Below, in pieces: positions 53,539-63,530 of a DNA stretch of 64,000 nucleotides. The notes below the pieces were generated by a model, which was given only the letters and a program-made list of their open reading frames with translations, had not been told where the DNA came from and did not search any database. Every line of letters starts with the position of its first letter. The stretch's first letter is position 1. Origin of the DNA: Chrysomallon squamiferum (taxonomy: Eukaryota > Mollusca > Gastropoda > Neomphalida > Peltospiridae); NCBI GenBank assembly GCA_012295275.1, contig CM022673.1, positions 2,113,605 through 2,177,604 of the forward strand, given 5' to 3'. Position numbers and translations under genes: made by a program.

Positions 53539-54179
53539 CCTGAAACCGTAAGAAAATTAGAATTATATGACTTTTTTCTACTGTACAGTTTTCAGCTACT
53601 AACGAAACAAAACTATCATTTGCATAGTTCTGTTTCTATACAAATGTACGTGTATATGTGTGTTTGTGTGTGTGTGTCTTCTGTATGTGTGTTTGCACAG
53701 AAATACATATATATACACACACATGTGTATATATATACAGGCATATGAAAAAACGGACTGTTATCGACTAGAACGCCAAAAGTATTAAGAGGTACTTAGA
53801 ACGTTATTCAATTTAGCCAGAAATTGACTAAAAGGCAAAGTCAATCAATAACGATGTCATTTTGATGTCTGGCTTGGAACCATTTTCAATATAATTCTAA
53901 CCCGGAGTGTCAATTCCAGCTCACTGCTTGGTTTCTGCAGAATTTGATTTTTCCCATTACAAGTCATCGCATTTCCTAAAACATCATTGACCCGGCCCCG
54001 GGATGTCTGTAAAAATGTCATCTTCTGTTATGGATTACTTCCTCATAAAGCCTTAACGACTTTAAACTGATCATATGATGGAGTTTTTTTGTTTGTTTGT
54101 TTGTTTTTCTATTTGCTCTACCGAGATTTCATTAAAATAAATAGCATTTAATGTGCGTACACAGCCAACTTCAAAACAC

Positions 54180-54222
<43 letters not shown>

Positions 54223-55657
54223 AGTATAGATTCGTATATACATCGAAAATGGTTTACTTTGAATGGTATGATGTCATTTAGATTTCTGTTTTATAACAGA
54301 GAGAGATAGAGAGAAGATGCACAAATAATTTTGTTGTTTAACTTCGCTTTTGAAAGAAGGAAGTCAGTGGGTGAGAGAGATTTTAAGTATTATATACGAA
54401 TTTTTTTGTTTCGATTTTGGTTTTTCCATGGGCATGCATAAAGCATAAAAAATTGATTTCTGAATTCACATGTTTAAAATGTCGAATACAAAATGTATAT
54501 AAAATTGAACGGGTATCCTTTAAACAAATATCACGCACAGTGCACTGGCACATATTTCATTGACTACAACGGTTATATGGAGATATGGATTATAATACCA
54601 AGAAAAGGTGAAAGGTTGGATGGCAAAATACCGTTTTCAAGACGGCCCTTGCTAAATCATTCACAAGAATCGATTTGGAAAAAATGGAAGAGCAAATATG
54701 AGACAGAGGCTCGATCGATATTTCCATGGAAACGACGGCTCTTGACGTTTCAACGTAAAACAGCTTTTCACCGACATTTTTCAGGATAAGCTTCTTCTAC
54801 TTAGTGAGGGGAAGGACACCCAGATCCTGTGTGAGTTTGTTCCCCTGTGCTATCTCATGTCCTCATTTCCAAAAATCGCAAAGGACGAAACTGCTGGAGA
54901 TTGAGCTGACTCGTGCAGAACAGATTAAAAACAAACGCAATGCTCTCTGATGACCGATTGATCAAGTATTTTATTATAACATCTGTACAGTTTCACAAGT
55001 CAACATCACGAAAATATATACACACAGTCACCTTACACCCTCATATATAGATATATAGATACATACATACATACATACACACATATACATACATTAATAC
55101 ATACATACATACACACATACACATACACGTATCCAGAGGCATCTGATGCTAATGAGGTTATGACTGAAGTTTGTCTTCGTCTGAAGTACGTTTCCGAACA
55201 TTGTCTAATAAAACAGAATATTCGTTTCCAAACTCGCACGCACGCACGCACACACACACACGCGCGCGCACACAGACACACACAAACACACACAGAGAGA
55301 CATACACAAACACACACCCATACACAGACATTCAGACGTACAAAACACACACCCATACACAGACATTCAGACGTACATAAATAACTCTACATTGCCTTTC
55401 TGACTACCACTCATCATTTAGGTTTATTATCTGTTTCGTATCACTTTTTTTTATTATTAAATCAGAAAAAACCTGGAAACTAAATTGAACAGAATGATTT
55501 AGTCGCAGATCCAGCTATAAACCTGCTTTTTATAGTCACGAGAAAAGCTCAACAGCACAGAAATGTCGAGACATAAAAATAGTGAGACATAAAAAGTGCT
55601 GTCACAAGTCTGCTGCTTTATTGAGTGTCATAGAAAGACAATTACGTATTTACACCA

Positions 55658-55729
55658 CAGGAAGTGACGTCAGTGTTATGGGTCTTTGGTAGAAGATTTT
55701 TTGCATATGGAAGCGTTGTCATTGGCGAC
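55658..55729. promoter_or_regulatory. Promoter-like cluster: ETS/CRE composite plus X-box-like site
   Basis: CAGGAAGTGACGTCA at 55658-55672 joins an ETS core (GGAAGTG) with a perfect palindromic CRE (TGACGTCA), a known composite promoter element in animals. Forty bases on, GTTGTCATTGGCGAC at 55715-55729 fits the RFX X-box consensus (RYYNYY N3 RRNRAC). Such a cluster usually marks a housekeeping or ciliary promoter. The nearest downstream ORF on the plus strand is at 55903. The transcript is not otherwise supported. Confidence 0.4.
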
Positions 55730-55902
55730 ATCGTTCTCCAAATATAGCATACAAATTACTTTGACATTTGAAATAGCTGTACAACATTTCTCGAGGATAC
55801 TCAAACACACCTCTCAGACAAATTGTGAAGGAAAGCCGTTGTGAATTAAACGTATCTAGTAAACTATAGTCATTTCAAATTCAAATATAACAGGAATACC
55901 AT

Positions 55903-56091
55903 ATGATCTCAGTATTAACTGTTAATTTACCTGATAGTGTTTTATTTGAACATGCATATACTGATGTTAATTTAGGTTTCGTTGTTTTTAATATTTTTCA
56001 TATAATTCTTTATGTTTTTGTTACATTAGTTTGTTTGTTCACAGAAGCAGGGTGTTATAAAACAAAGCCTTCCTGTAGTTTAAATTTTTAG
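55903..56091 (+). CDS. Possible 62-residue small membrane protein
   Basis: The ATG at 55903 opens MISVLTVNLPDSVLFEHAYT; the centre is hydrophobic (VVFNIFHIILYVFVTLVCLF), compatible with one membrane span; the tail is Cys/Lys-containing and ends at TAG. About 230 bases upstream lies the ETS/CRE/X-box cluster, and an AATAAA at 56264-56269 is followed about 15 bases later by an A-run, so a compact transcription unit (about 55.7-56.28 kb) is possible. No family is recognised, and the ORF is short enough to be chance in AT-rich DNA. Confidence 0.25.
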   Translation: MISVLTVNLPDSVLFEHAYTDVNLGFVVFNIFHIILYVFVTLVCLFTEAGCYKTKPSCSLNF

Positions 56092-56483
56092 TCTTGCTTG
56101 CATAACCATAGAGTTCATAATGTCGTCGACCTCATTATTCATAATACTAGCAGACTGGTTCCATTTTATAACCATCGTTGTTGTTATATATTTATTGTTT
56201 TGTTTTCATGTTTCCATTGTTCTGTTATAACTGACAACTATGTATGTATACAAACTTTAAGGCAATAAAACATACTATAGATCATTAAAAAAAAAATTTT
56301 TTTTTTAAAATGAGAATTTTTTTTTAGAAGTAACCAGGAAAGCATTAGAGTTTACTGACCAGCTTTTGTTTCTTTGAGGTAAAATGGAGGGGTGCCAAAC
56401 TGAAAATGAGACCATTCCACTCTGATTTAAGTGATACAACATTTACATCTTCACAAACCAACATACACATCTGATATTACACA

Positions 56484-56514
<31 letters not shown>

Positions 56515-56735
56515 ATATTAACGAAGTGTCTCAAAAGTCAATATTTTGAAAAATAACTGGGATTTACGAAAAACTGGCTTAAGACATGAAGAATATATTT
56601 ATTTCCAAGTACTGCCACAAATTACACACAATTCGACATAAACCAGTTAACGTTTTGCAATACAAATTTACTCAAAAAATACATATCTTTACTAGAGCAT
56701 AGCATTTGTAAAAATACATACTGTGTCACTGAGAT

Positions 56736-56840
56736 AGACACACACACACAAACACACACACATACACACACACATACATACATACATACATACATACATA
56801 CATACATACAAACACACACACACACATATACACACACACA
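56736..56840. repeat. (CA)n/(CATA)n tract
   Basis: CA and CATA repeats about 700 bases upstream of the lectin start codon. Confidence 0.9.
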
Positions 56841-57044
56841 AGGATCCATTCTTTTCGAAATATTTTAAATTATAATACGTTATCGTCTGCGGCATAACAT
56901 AAATGCATATCTCAAAAAAATGCAGGACACGAGAAGAGTTAATACGCCGACTGCAGCGAGTAACACGTTCAGTAACTTCCACCAAGTTCCCAGCCCACCC
57001 TCTAACAACGTAGATGTGTGTTATTTATACAGATCTGCTCGCAG

Positions 57045-57050
57045 CACGTG
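57045..57050. promoter_or_regulatory. CACGTG E-box upstream of the lectin gene
   Basis: A palindromic CACGTG E-box lies about 95 bases upstream of the putative end of the lectin leader exon. A TTATTTATAC stretch sits at 57021-57030. Either could be part of the promoter, but no start site can be read from the sequence. Confidence 0.25.
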
Positions 57051-57141
57051 ATGTTACTTACCTATTCTGCTCTGATTCAGAGGCTGTGGTATGTGGTTGA
57101 TTCGGCCAGCTTCCCGTTTGCTCAGTGCAGGTTCTGTATAG

Positions 57142-57522
57142 GTACGTTGTAGTATTTGTTTTAGAACTAGTTCAGCCAGTTTTCTGTTGGGCGTACTTGT
57201 AATAACGTCGACGTTTGCCGAGTAAAAAGGATTTGGCTTTGGTTTCTGACGTTATCTTCATAGTGAAAGGGATTTATATGTGATTGTTTTTTTCTAAAGG
57301 AAAAAACAACAAAACTTCTCGACAATAATATAAATTGGAAAATTAAGTCGGTGCATTTGTTTGTGTGGATATTTGGAAATCCATAACCGTTCTTTTCTGA
57401 GCACCTACCAAAAAAAGGAAAAAAATAAGCAAAACCGGATAATACAACAACATTTTGATATCAGCTATATTAGCGTCAGTGATTTCTGTGAAGAGGAGTT
57501 TCAGAGAAATTTCATTCTGCAG
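57142..57522 (+). other. Likely intron in the 5' leader of the lectin gene
   Basis: A strong acceptor, gaaatttcattctgcag, ends at 57522, only five bases before the lectin ATG at 57528. A matching donor, TATAG|gtacgt, begins at 57142. Together they define a 381-bp leader intron placing nearly the whole 5' UTR on a separate exon. An alternative donor-like CAG|gttctg lies at 57131. The abrupt rise in GC content occurs at the acceptor. Confidence 0.5.
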
Positions 57523-57527
57523 ATATC

Positions 57528-58013
57528 ATGGGTCAGGATGCAAGCAAAGGCTCGGCGCACTACACCAGCGTTCCTGGGATGATCCGCCATTGGTCGAGCG
57601 GGAAGTTCATTCATCCTTCCGGCGGCGAAGAGAACCCAGACAACGACACCAAACTGGTCGTGCACGACGCCATCCACGCCAACATGCAGTTCCGCTTCGT
57701 GCAGTTCGAAGACGTCTGGGGCTACATCGAACACGCGGCTAGCGGCAAGGTCGTGCACCCGCAGGGCGGAAGCCACGACCCGGACAACGGCACCAGTCTA
57801 GTGCTGCACGAAGACAGGCACGCGGCGGCTCTCTTCTCCTTCGACTACAGCAACCACCTCATTCAGCACCGCAGCGGCAAGTTCATCCACCCACAGGGCG
57901 GCAGCGTCAGCCCCGACAACGACACGGAGCTCGTGCTGCACGAAGACGTTCACGACGGCATGAGATGGGTCGCTGTGACCAAAGACAACGTGGAGACTCC
58001 TATATACATGTGA
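57528..58013 (+). CDS. MytiLec/CGL-type beta-trefoil lectin with N-terminal myristoylation motif
   Basis: A complete 161-residue ORF in one exon, ATG to TGA at 58011-58013. Residues ~18-150 hold three ~45-residue repeats, each with HPxGG (29-33, 77-81, 121-125), a P-D-N-x-T turn (37-41, 85-89, 129-133) and an HxxxH motif (46-50, 94-98, 138-142). This is the hallmark of mollusc alpha-galactose/GalNAc-binding lectins of the MytiLec/CGL family, which form a beta-trefoil with three sugar sites; some members bind Gb3 glycolipid and are cytotoxic. There is no signal peptide, as in the family. Unlike the ~150-residue family norm there is a 17-residue N-terminal extension starting MGQDASK, a good N-myristoylation motif (G2, S6, K7). 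The exon is roughly 60% GC by eye, against an AT-rich background. No neighbouring gene is clearly co-regulated. Confidence 0.93.
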   Translation: MGQDASKGSAHYTSVPGMIRHWSSGKFIHPSGGEENPDNDTKLVVHDAIHANMQFRFVQFEDVWGYIEHAASGKVVHPQGGSHDPDNGTSLVLHEDRHAAALFSFDYSNHLIQHRSGKFIHPQGGSVSPDNDTELVLHEDVHDGMRWVAVTKDNVETPIYM

Positions 58014-58111
58014 TGACGTTTTGTTGTAACAGATGTTTAATAACCATTTCTTCTTCTTCTCTTTTTCTTTTTTTTTTTTTTCTTTTATTATCAATGTTTG
58101 TATTAATTTTG

Positions 58112-58142
<31 letters not shown>

Positions 58143-58492
58143 CTTGTTTTATTAAGGTGACTTGACAGTTTAATAATCTATGAATAGACATTTTAATTTT
58201 CTTAAAACATCTGCTTTTTTTTTCTTGCTTTTTTTTAAATATTTGTTATTCATCTGCTCTCTAAATATTTTTAAAGCTTAGGTATTGTTTACATAAATAT
58301 GTTACTCATTTGCTTTCTAAATGTTTTCTATGCTTAGGCATTATTCGATAATATAAACTGCTGTTTCACAAACTGAAGTCTTTTTTCCTTAGTTACCTTT
58401 GTTTAATATTATAAAAATCATGATACATTACTAGAAATATAAAGGATCAGCTTTAGTAATTATTTTACTGATATACAGTTCATAAAATTTAA

Positions 58493-58508
58493 AATAAATT
58501 TAAATAAA
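58493..58508 (+). promoter_or_regulatory. Candidate polyadenylation signals of the lectin gene
   Basis: Two AATAAA hexamers at 58493-58498 and 58503-58508 lie about 480 bases past the lectin stop and are followed by an A-run. This would give a 3' UTR of about half a kilobase containing a pyrimidine-rich part and (ATT)n. Confidence 0.4.
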
Positions 58509-60200
58509 AAAAAAATCTTTAAAGTTGATTGTTATAATATATTATAATTCACAGATATTAAATATAAAAGGTTATCTCTGGCTATATTTTCAGTCTCTAA
58601 TGTTTAAATTCTAATCTCGTAGTAAATTCAGTATTAATTATGTTTAAAATCTGAAATAAGGATGACTCGGTTCAGGTTGTACCTAGTTTTGACCTTTTTA
58701 ATTCTAGAACACACGAACAGGTAAAACGTGGATTCTCAGTTTACAGAAAAATCTCTTTCATCTCCTGGCAGAGATGGATTCTGACACAACTCAGTGGAAA
58801 TCTCGCTCAATGGCGGCTGTGTTTCTCACAGGGTTAAATGTCTGTTTCTAATGCGAACAGATGCAAAACTACAAAATTGTAACGCACGCGCTTAGTGTGG
58901 GAGTGTTTTAATATTAAAATAATTTTATGCTGAGGCCGATTAAGATAGTTGGTAAGATAGTGTGAACATTTAAAAAACAAAAGAATCAAATACCATGTCG
59001 TAGGTATTTAAACTATACAGGCTATCACATTACTATTAATACTATGGCTGGTACTACTACTACGTCCAACACTAAACCCACAACACTTTTACTTTGTTGC
59101 TGTTACCACTCCTTTCATAGTATTACCAGTGCTGCACTACAATTATTGTCACCACTACTATTATGAATAATAAACCCCTAAAACTATTACTGATATTACC
59201 CACTGCTCATATAGCGTTATTACTGCTGTACTGCTATCCCATAACTACCATTAGTATCACTACTGCTATTACTACTACTACTACGGCTATATTATACTAC
59301 TACTATTCTGTGATTACTACTACTGTTTTTACTATTATTAATATATACTATAATTACTATCATCATCATCACTTTCTTCTGATTATTATTATTGTTATTA
59401 CCAAGAATAGTACATGCACAATTTTTTATTTCTTTTTTTTTAACTTGCCTATTCCTAATTGCCAAGAATTATTTATAATTTTTTTAAAATAAATCGATAA
59501 AAAAAAAAAAAAAAATATTTTTCCCTGACTGACTCACTGTTACTTAATAAATGACTTACAGTTCCATCCACATCTGATCTCATCCACTAGGCGTTTTGAA
59601 AGAAATACGGCAATTTGGATTTCGTTCCAATCTTTCACAAAGACCAGCCGCCATCTTTGATTGCATTATCAGACTTTGAAACTCGATCTAGCTAGAAAGT
59701 GTTTATACATCCGGAGCCGACTGAATTGGCACGCAGTCCGCGAGCACCAGTCAATTTGCCTTTCTGCCGTCTCTTCGCGTAACTGCAGGGTATCGGAAAC
59801 TTAAGATCCTAACGTGTAACGGGTTGCCATAACCATAACGCTAAACGGAATAACAAAATGCAATCAACCAAGTTATATTACTCTGATTAAAACTTGACCA
59901 TAAATCCAGCAGATAACTGGTCAAATTCATCTGGGAGCTGAAATAGAGAGATCCACACGTTAGACAAGAAAAGGAATAGGTTTTTAATGTGAGGAAACTT
60001 TCTGCGCGAAAGAGATAATTTATTATTTATGCAAGCTAAAAACGAAATAAAGAGTGTTCTGTTCGTGTAGTAATGATCTGATAGTGCTTACAGTCAGTGC
60101 AAATTCTTGGCTAAATTTATAACTGTTGGACAATAACAGTAGGTATAAATAAACCAGTTTTTTGGTATTACTTACAAAATTTGTAACCATGTTTGATTCA

Positions 60201-60287
<87 letters not shown>

Positions 60288-60781
60288 TTCTACATTCCTC
60301 TCTCTCACTCTCTTTCTCTCAGCTCTCATTTTCTGTTTAAATAGTTCATTAAATTTTCTATTTCTATCTCACTCATTCTCTATCTATCTATCTCTCTATC
60401 TACCTATCTATCTATATGTCTATCTATCTTTCTTTCTTTTTTAACTATCTGTGTATGTATCTGTCTTTCTCTCGATTAGATGTATGCATATATTACTGAA
60501 TATGCTAGTATATGTCTGGCTGTGTATATAAGTACACCTGTTAAATAGTATGTCTATTACTGTCTATTACGTATGTATATTATGTACGGCTATATGTATA
60601 CAAAGATATTTAATATTGTTATTAATATTTCAGAGCGATCAGTTTTATACAAACAATAAGTTAAGCACGTTCGTGAAATTCTGAGCGCATGTTAATAACG
60701 AACTCAATATCTGTTCAGTCTATATTGTAGTCTCGCAACAAAAAATCACAAAGAAAAGGAAAATATAATACATGACACTAA
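58509..60781. other. Intergenic region between the lectin and GIMAP-like genes
   Basis: AT-rich sequence with scattered ACT/ATT trinucleotides (59.0-59.4 kb), a poly(A) near 59.50 kb and a (CT)n(TA)n tract at 60.21-60.29 kb. Two less AT-rich islands stand out: 58.68-58.90 kb, with AATGGCGGC (58809-58817) and a 25-codon frame behind a good acceptor, and 59.57-59.86 kb, CpG-containing, with a YY1-type site. These could be promoters or 5' exons of an unseen transcript; no gene is supportable. Confidence 0.45.
59647..59659. promoter_or_regulatory. YY1-type promoter motif in a CpG-containing island
   Basis: GCCGCCATCTTTG matches the YY1 core GCCGCCATnTT, which in animals clusters just downstream of start sites. 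It sits in a ~280-base stretch (59.57-59.86 kb) with many more CpGs than the flanks. No ORF is evident in either direction, so the transcript it might serve is unknown. Confidence 0.35.
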
Positions 60782-60796
60782 GGTTGTCTAGCAACC
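60782..60796. promoter_or_regulatory. Palindromic RFX X-box upstream of the GIMAP-like gene
   Basis: GGTTGTCTAGCAACC is an almost perfect inverted repeat matching the RFX X-box (GTTGYC N RGCAAC). It lies about 200 bases upstream of the GIMAP-like ATG, followed directly by ATGGCCTCCATTTTCC, which contains a YY1-like CCATTTT. The pair suggests that the core promoter lies near 60.8 kb. RFX sites are typical of ciliary gene promoters and of vertebrate MHC class II promoters. Confidence 0.5.
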
Positions 60797-60991
60797 ATGG
60801 CCTCCATTTTCCTTGTGCGTTACCTTCTTCTTTAAATATCCTGGAAAACACGTGTGATCACTGAAGCGTATGACAGAGAATATAAACAACATTTGTGTTT
60901 AAGAAACCAGTACCTGCCAAAAAGAGAAGTCATGTAAATGTGTTTTAGTAACTTGGACAGAATTTGATAAAAGGGAATTTAATTCAGAATT

Positions 60992-61880
60992 ATGGTGAGT
61001 TAAATTGTGTTTTTAAGTTTCACATAATCCAAACTGATTTAAAAATTTAATTTTTAGTATTCTGAGCTGAAATTTGTTATTTAAAGTTTATCTAATTTAA
61101 ACAGATTCGAAAATATCAAAGTTCGGCTAAACATCTTATTCAAGTTGTTATAAACCTACGTTATATTTTTATTTTATAAGCAATTTTAATAGATCACTTT
61201 AATTTGATCCAGTTAGTTGTTGTGTGTTAGTAACTAAAAAAAAAAAAAATTAAAACAAATTTACTAATATGAAGTTTCGTTAAGAGAAAGAAGACAGAAA
61301 TTTTAAATTAAATGTTGTCTCTAGTTTTTACCAGTAAAAGGATTAATTTTACTTTTTCTAGCACTTTTTAAGAGAGACGTATCTAGTATTAGCCACTGAA
61401 AGAGTTAATTACATCGCATATTGTTTAGAGTTAGCTGTCAAGAGAGAGAAAGGATAAATATCTTGGTTAAGTATCTCTCTTGAATTTACACGTAAAAGGG
61501 TTAAAGATATTCATTTACTGCCAGATGTTGAGAGAAAAGTGTCTTGTATTGATCAGAAAGAACTAATTAGAAGGAATGTTTCAGGAATGTTTCTTTAATT
61601 TAAAGAACACTAGGTCTTTAAGACAATCTCGGATGAGCAAGTTACAACTGACAAACTGACAGGACAGCTGACACACAGACAGTCAGACAGATCACCTCTG
61701 TCTCACTGATATACTGATTTTCAGAAAAGGAATAAACTAAAGAAACCAAGCAAGGAAACTAAGTGATTGACGGACACACAGACACAGAGAGATCAATGAA
61801 CAATTCACCGTTAATCAAAATAATTGTTATCAGAGACAAACTATCCACACACACAAACAGAAAAAAAATATATATATATA

Positions 61881-61927
<47 letters not shown>

Positions 61928-62190
61928 TAATAAAAAATAATAATAATAATATATATATATATGATATAATATAAATAAATAAATAAATAAATAAATAGAA
62001 ATAACGAATTATTGTATTCAGACATTTTTGATTCCTAACAACAAAATGAATGGACAGTGTGAAACACTATTTCTATAGCCGTAAACATAACAAAGTAAAC
62101 TGCGATATGTATTATGTTACATTGGCCTACTTCTTTTCAACAGCAGTGGATTAAATTCTGGCAAGTATTTAAAGGGCTGTACACAGCAGG

Positions 62191-62269
<79 letters not shown>

Positions 62270-62654
62270 ACACATAATACATTTTCTCTCTGACATTTAT
62301 TTTATCTTTCTCTCTGACTGTCTGCCTGTCTTTCTCATTTCTTTTATTTCAGTCTATTTTATTTTAAAATGTATTTAAAGTCATAAATCAACTTTATCGA
62401 GCGCTGTTTGTGAAACTGACGGATTCTTGGTATGAAGATCAGAAAGAAAACTTCAAAAATATTTTTCATTTGCGCCACTAGTTTTGTGAAGCAAGTAATT
62501 TGTTGATGTGTTTAACCTACTGTGAAATACGTGTCTGCTTCTGTCTGTAGATATGGCACGAACTGGAAACACACAAATAGATTTCTGTTTGACGCGAATA
62601 TATCTCTCTCGCTGAATTCGTCTGTATTTGTTTTGAATAATTCTCGATAAAATC

Positions 62655-62690
<36 letters not shown>

Positions 62691-63433
62691 ACTATAAAAT
62701 ATAACAATAAATAAATATAATACAGTACGTTTATTTATTTATTTATTATTTCAAGGAAGAAGAAAACATACCTCAAACGAAACCGGTTACCATTATTCTT
62801 CTCGGAAAATCTGGACATGGCAAAAGTGCTTCCGGTAACAGCATTATGGGTAATGACGTTTTCGTTTCCGGTTTTTCGAAGAATCCCACAACACTGTCAG
62901 TGCAACAAGAGGAAACAGTTATAAACAAGAGATGCGTGACGGTTATTGACACCCCGGACCCCAGATTACTAACGAGGAAAGACATCCACTTTCTTAATAA
63001 ACTAAACGCTGTATTGCTGCTAGTTTTGCGATGCGGTACAAGAATGACAAAAAATGAGAGGACCAGTATCGACAAATTAAGGACAATTTTCGGATCCCAA
63101 GCTTTCACAAATCGAGGAATTATTCTGCTGACACATTGTGATCTCTTTCCATTGGTGAGAGTTCAAAAGGACACCTCTTTCCTCGATTCGGCATTAATGG
63201 AGGAATTTGAAAACAGAATTGTGTTCTTAAGCAATAGAGAGGAAAATCACCTGACCCAGATCACTCAGATTGATGACGTAATGATTCTGGTCGACGACAT
63301 TTTACGTAGAGAACTCAATAATGTTAAAAGGAGTATGTCTCTTAAACAGTTATTATGCTGTTTGAAAAGAATAACTCCTACACTTTGTCAGATTAGCATG
63401 AAAATAAAATTTGTTATTGAGTTAATAATATAG
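60992..63433 (+). CDS. AIG1/GIMAP-type GTPase, two coding exons
   Basis: Coding exon 1 contributes only the ATG (60992-60994), followed directly by the donor gtgagt; exon 2 is 62756-63433 (acceptor tttattatttcaag, stop TAG). The product is 226 residues: MEEENIPQTKPVTIILLG... The P-loop GKSGHGKS is at 18-25, continuing ASGNSIMG; VIDTP (64-68) is the Walker B/G3 region; the AIG1-typical block LNAVLLLVLRCGTRMT...IFG is at 84-114; TxxD (127-130) is the G4-like motif. These identify an AIG1-family GTPase, membrane- or lipid-droplet-associated scaffolds that oligomerise on GTP binding and are expanded in molluscs, where they are linked to immune responses. The G3 glycine is absent (DTPD instead of DTPG), so hydrolysis may be altered. 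No transmembrane segment is clear, though the last residues (IKFVIELII) are hydrophobic. The intron carries (CT)n at 62.19-62.27 kb and (TAAA)n. Confidence 0.85.
61880..62000. repeat. (TAAA)n/(TAA)n/(TA)n tract
   Basis: Mixed TAAA, TAA and TA repeats in the GIMAP-like intron. Confidence 0.9.
62192..62267. repeat. (CT)n microsatellite
   Basis: An uninterrupted CT run of about 75 bases in the GIMAP-like intron. Confidence 0.95.
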
Positions 63434-63484
63434 GTAATTTTGTGCTAATATCTTCATAACTTTTAAATATCTTTTTATTTGGAA

Positions 63485-63530
<46 letters not shown>

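Noticed and set aside
54493-54789. 98-codon plus-strand ORF in non-repetitive DNA
   Set aside because: It has ATG and stop, but no recognisable domain, splice or promoter context; chance cannot be excluded.
55033-55380. ORFs on both strands around 55.1-55.38 kb
   Set aside because: They are mostly (CA)n/(CATA)n translation; the ~90-base non-repeat core is too short to assign, though it could be a fragment of a dispersed repeat.
57455-58094. ORFs overlapping the lectin in other frames
   Set aside because: They are GC-rich shadows of the lectin CDS; only the 57528 frame carries the HPxGG repeats.
62773-63108. 111-codon minus-strand ORF
   Set aside because: It is a shadow of the GIMAP-like exon.
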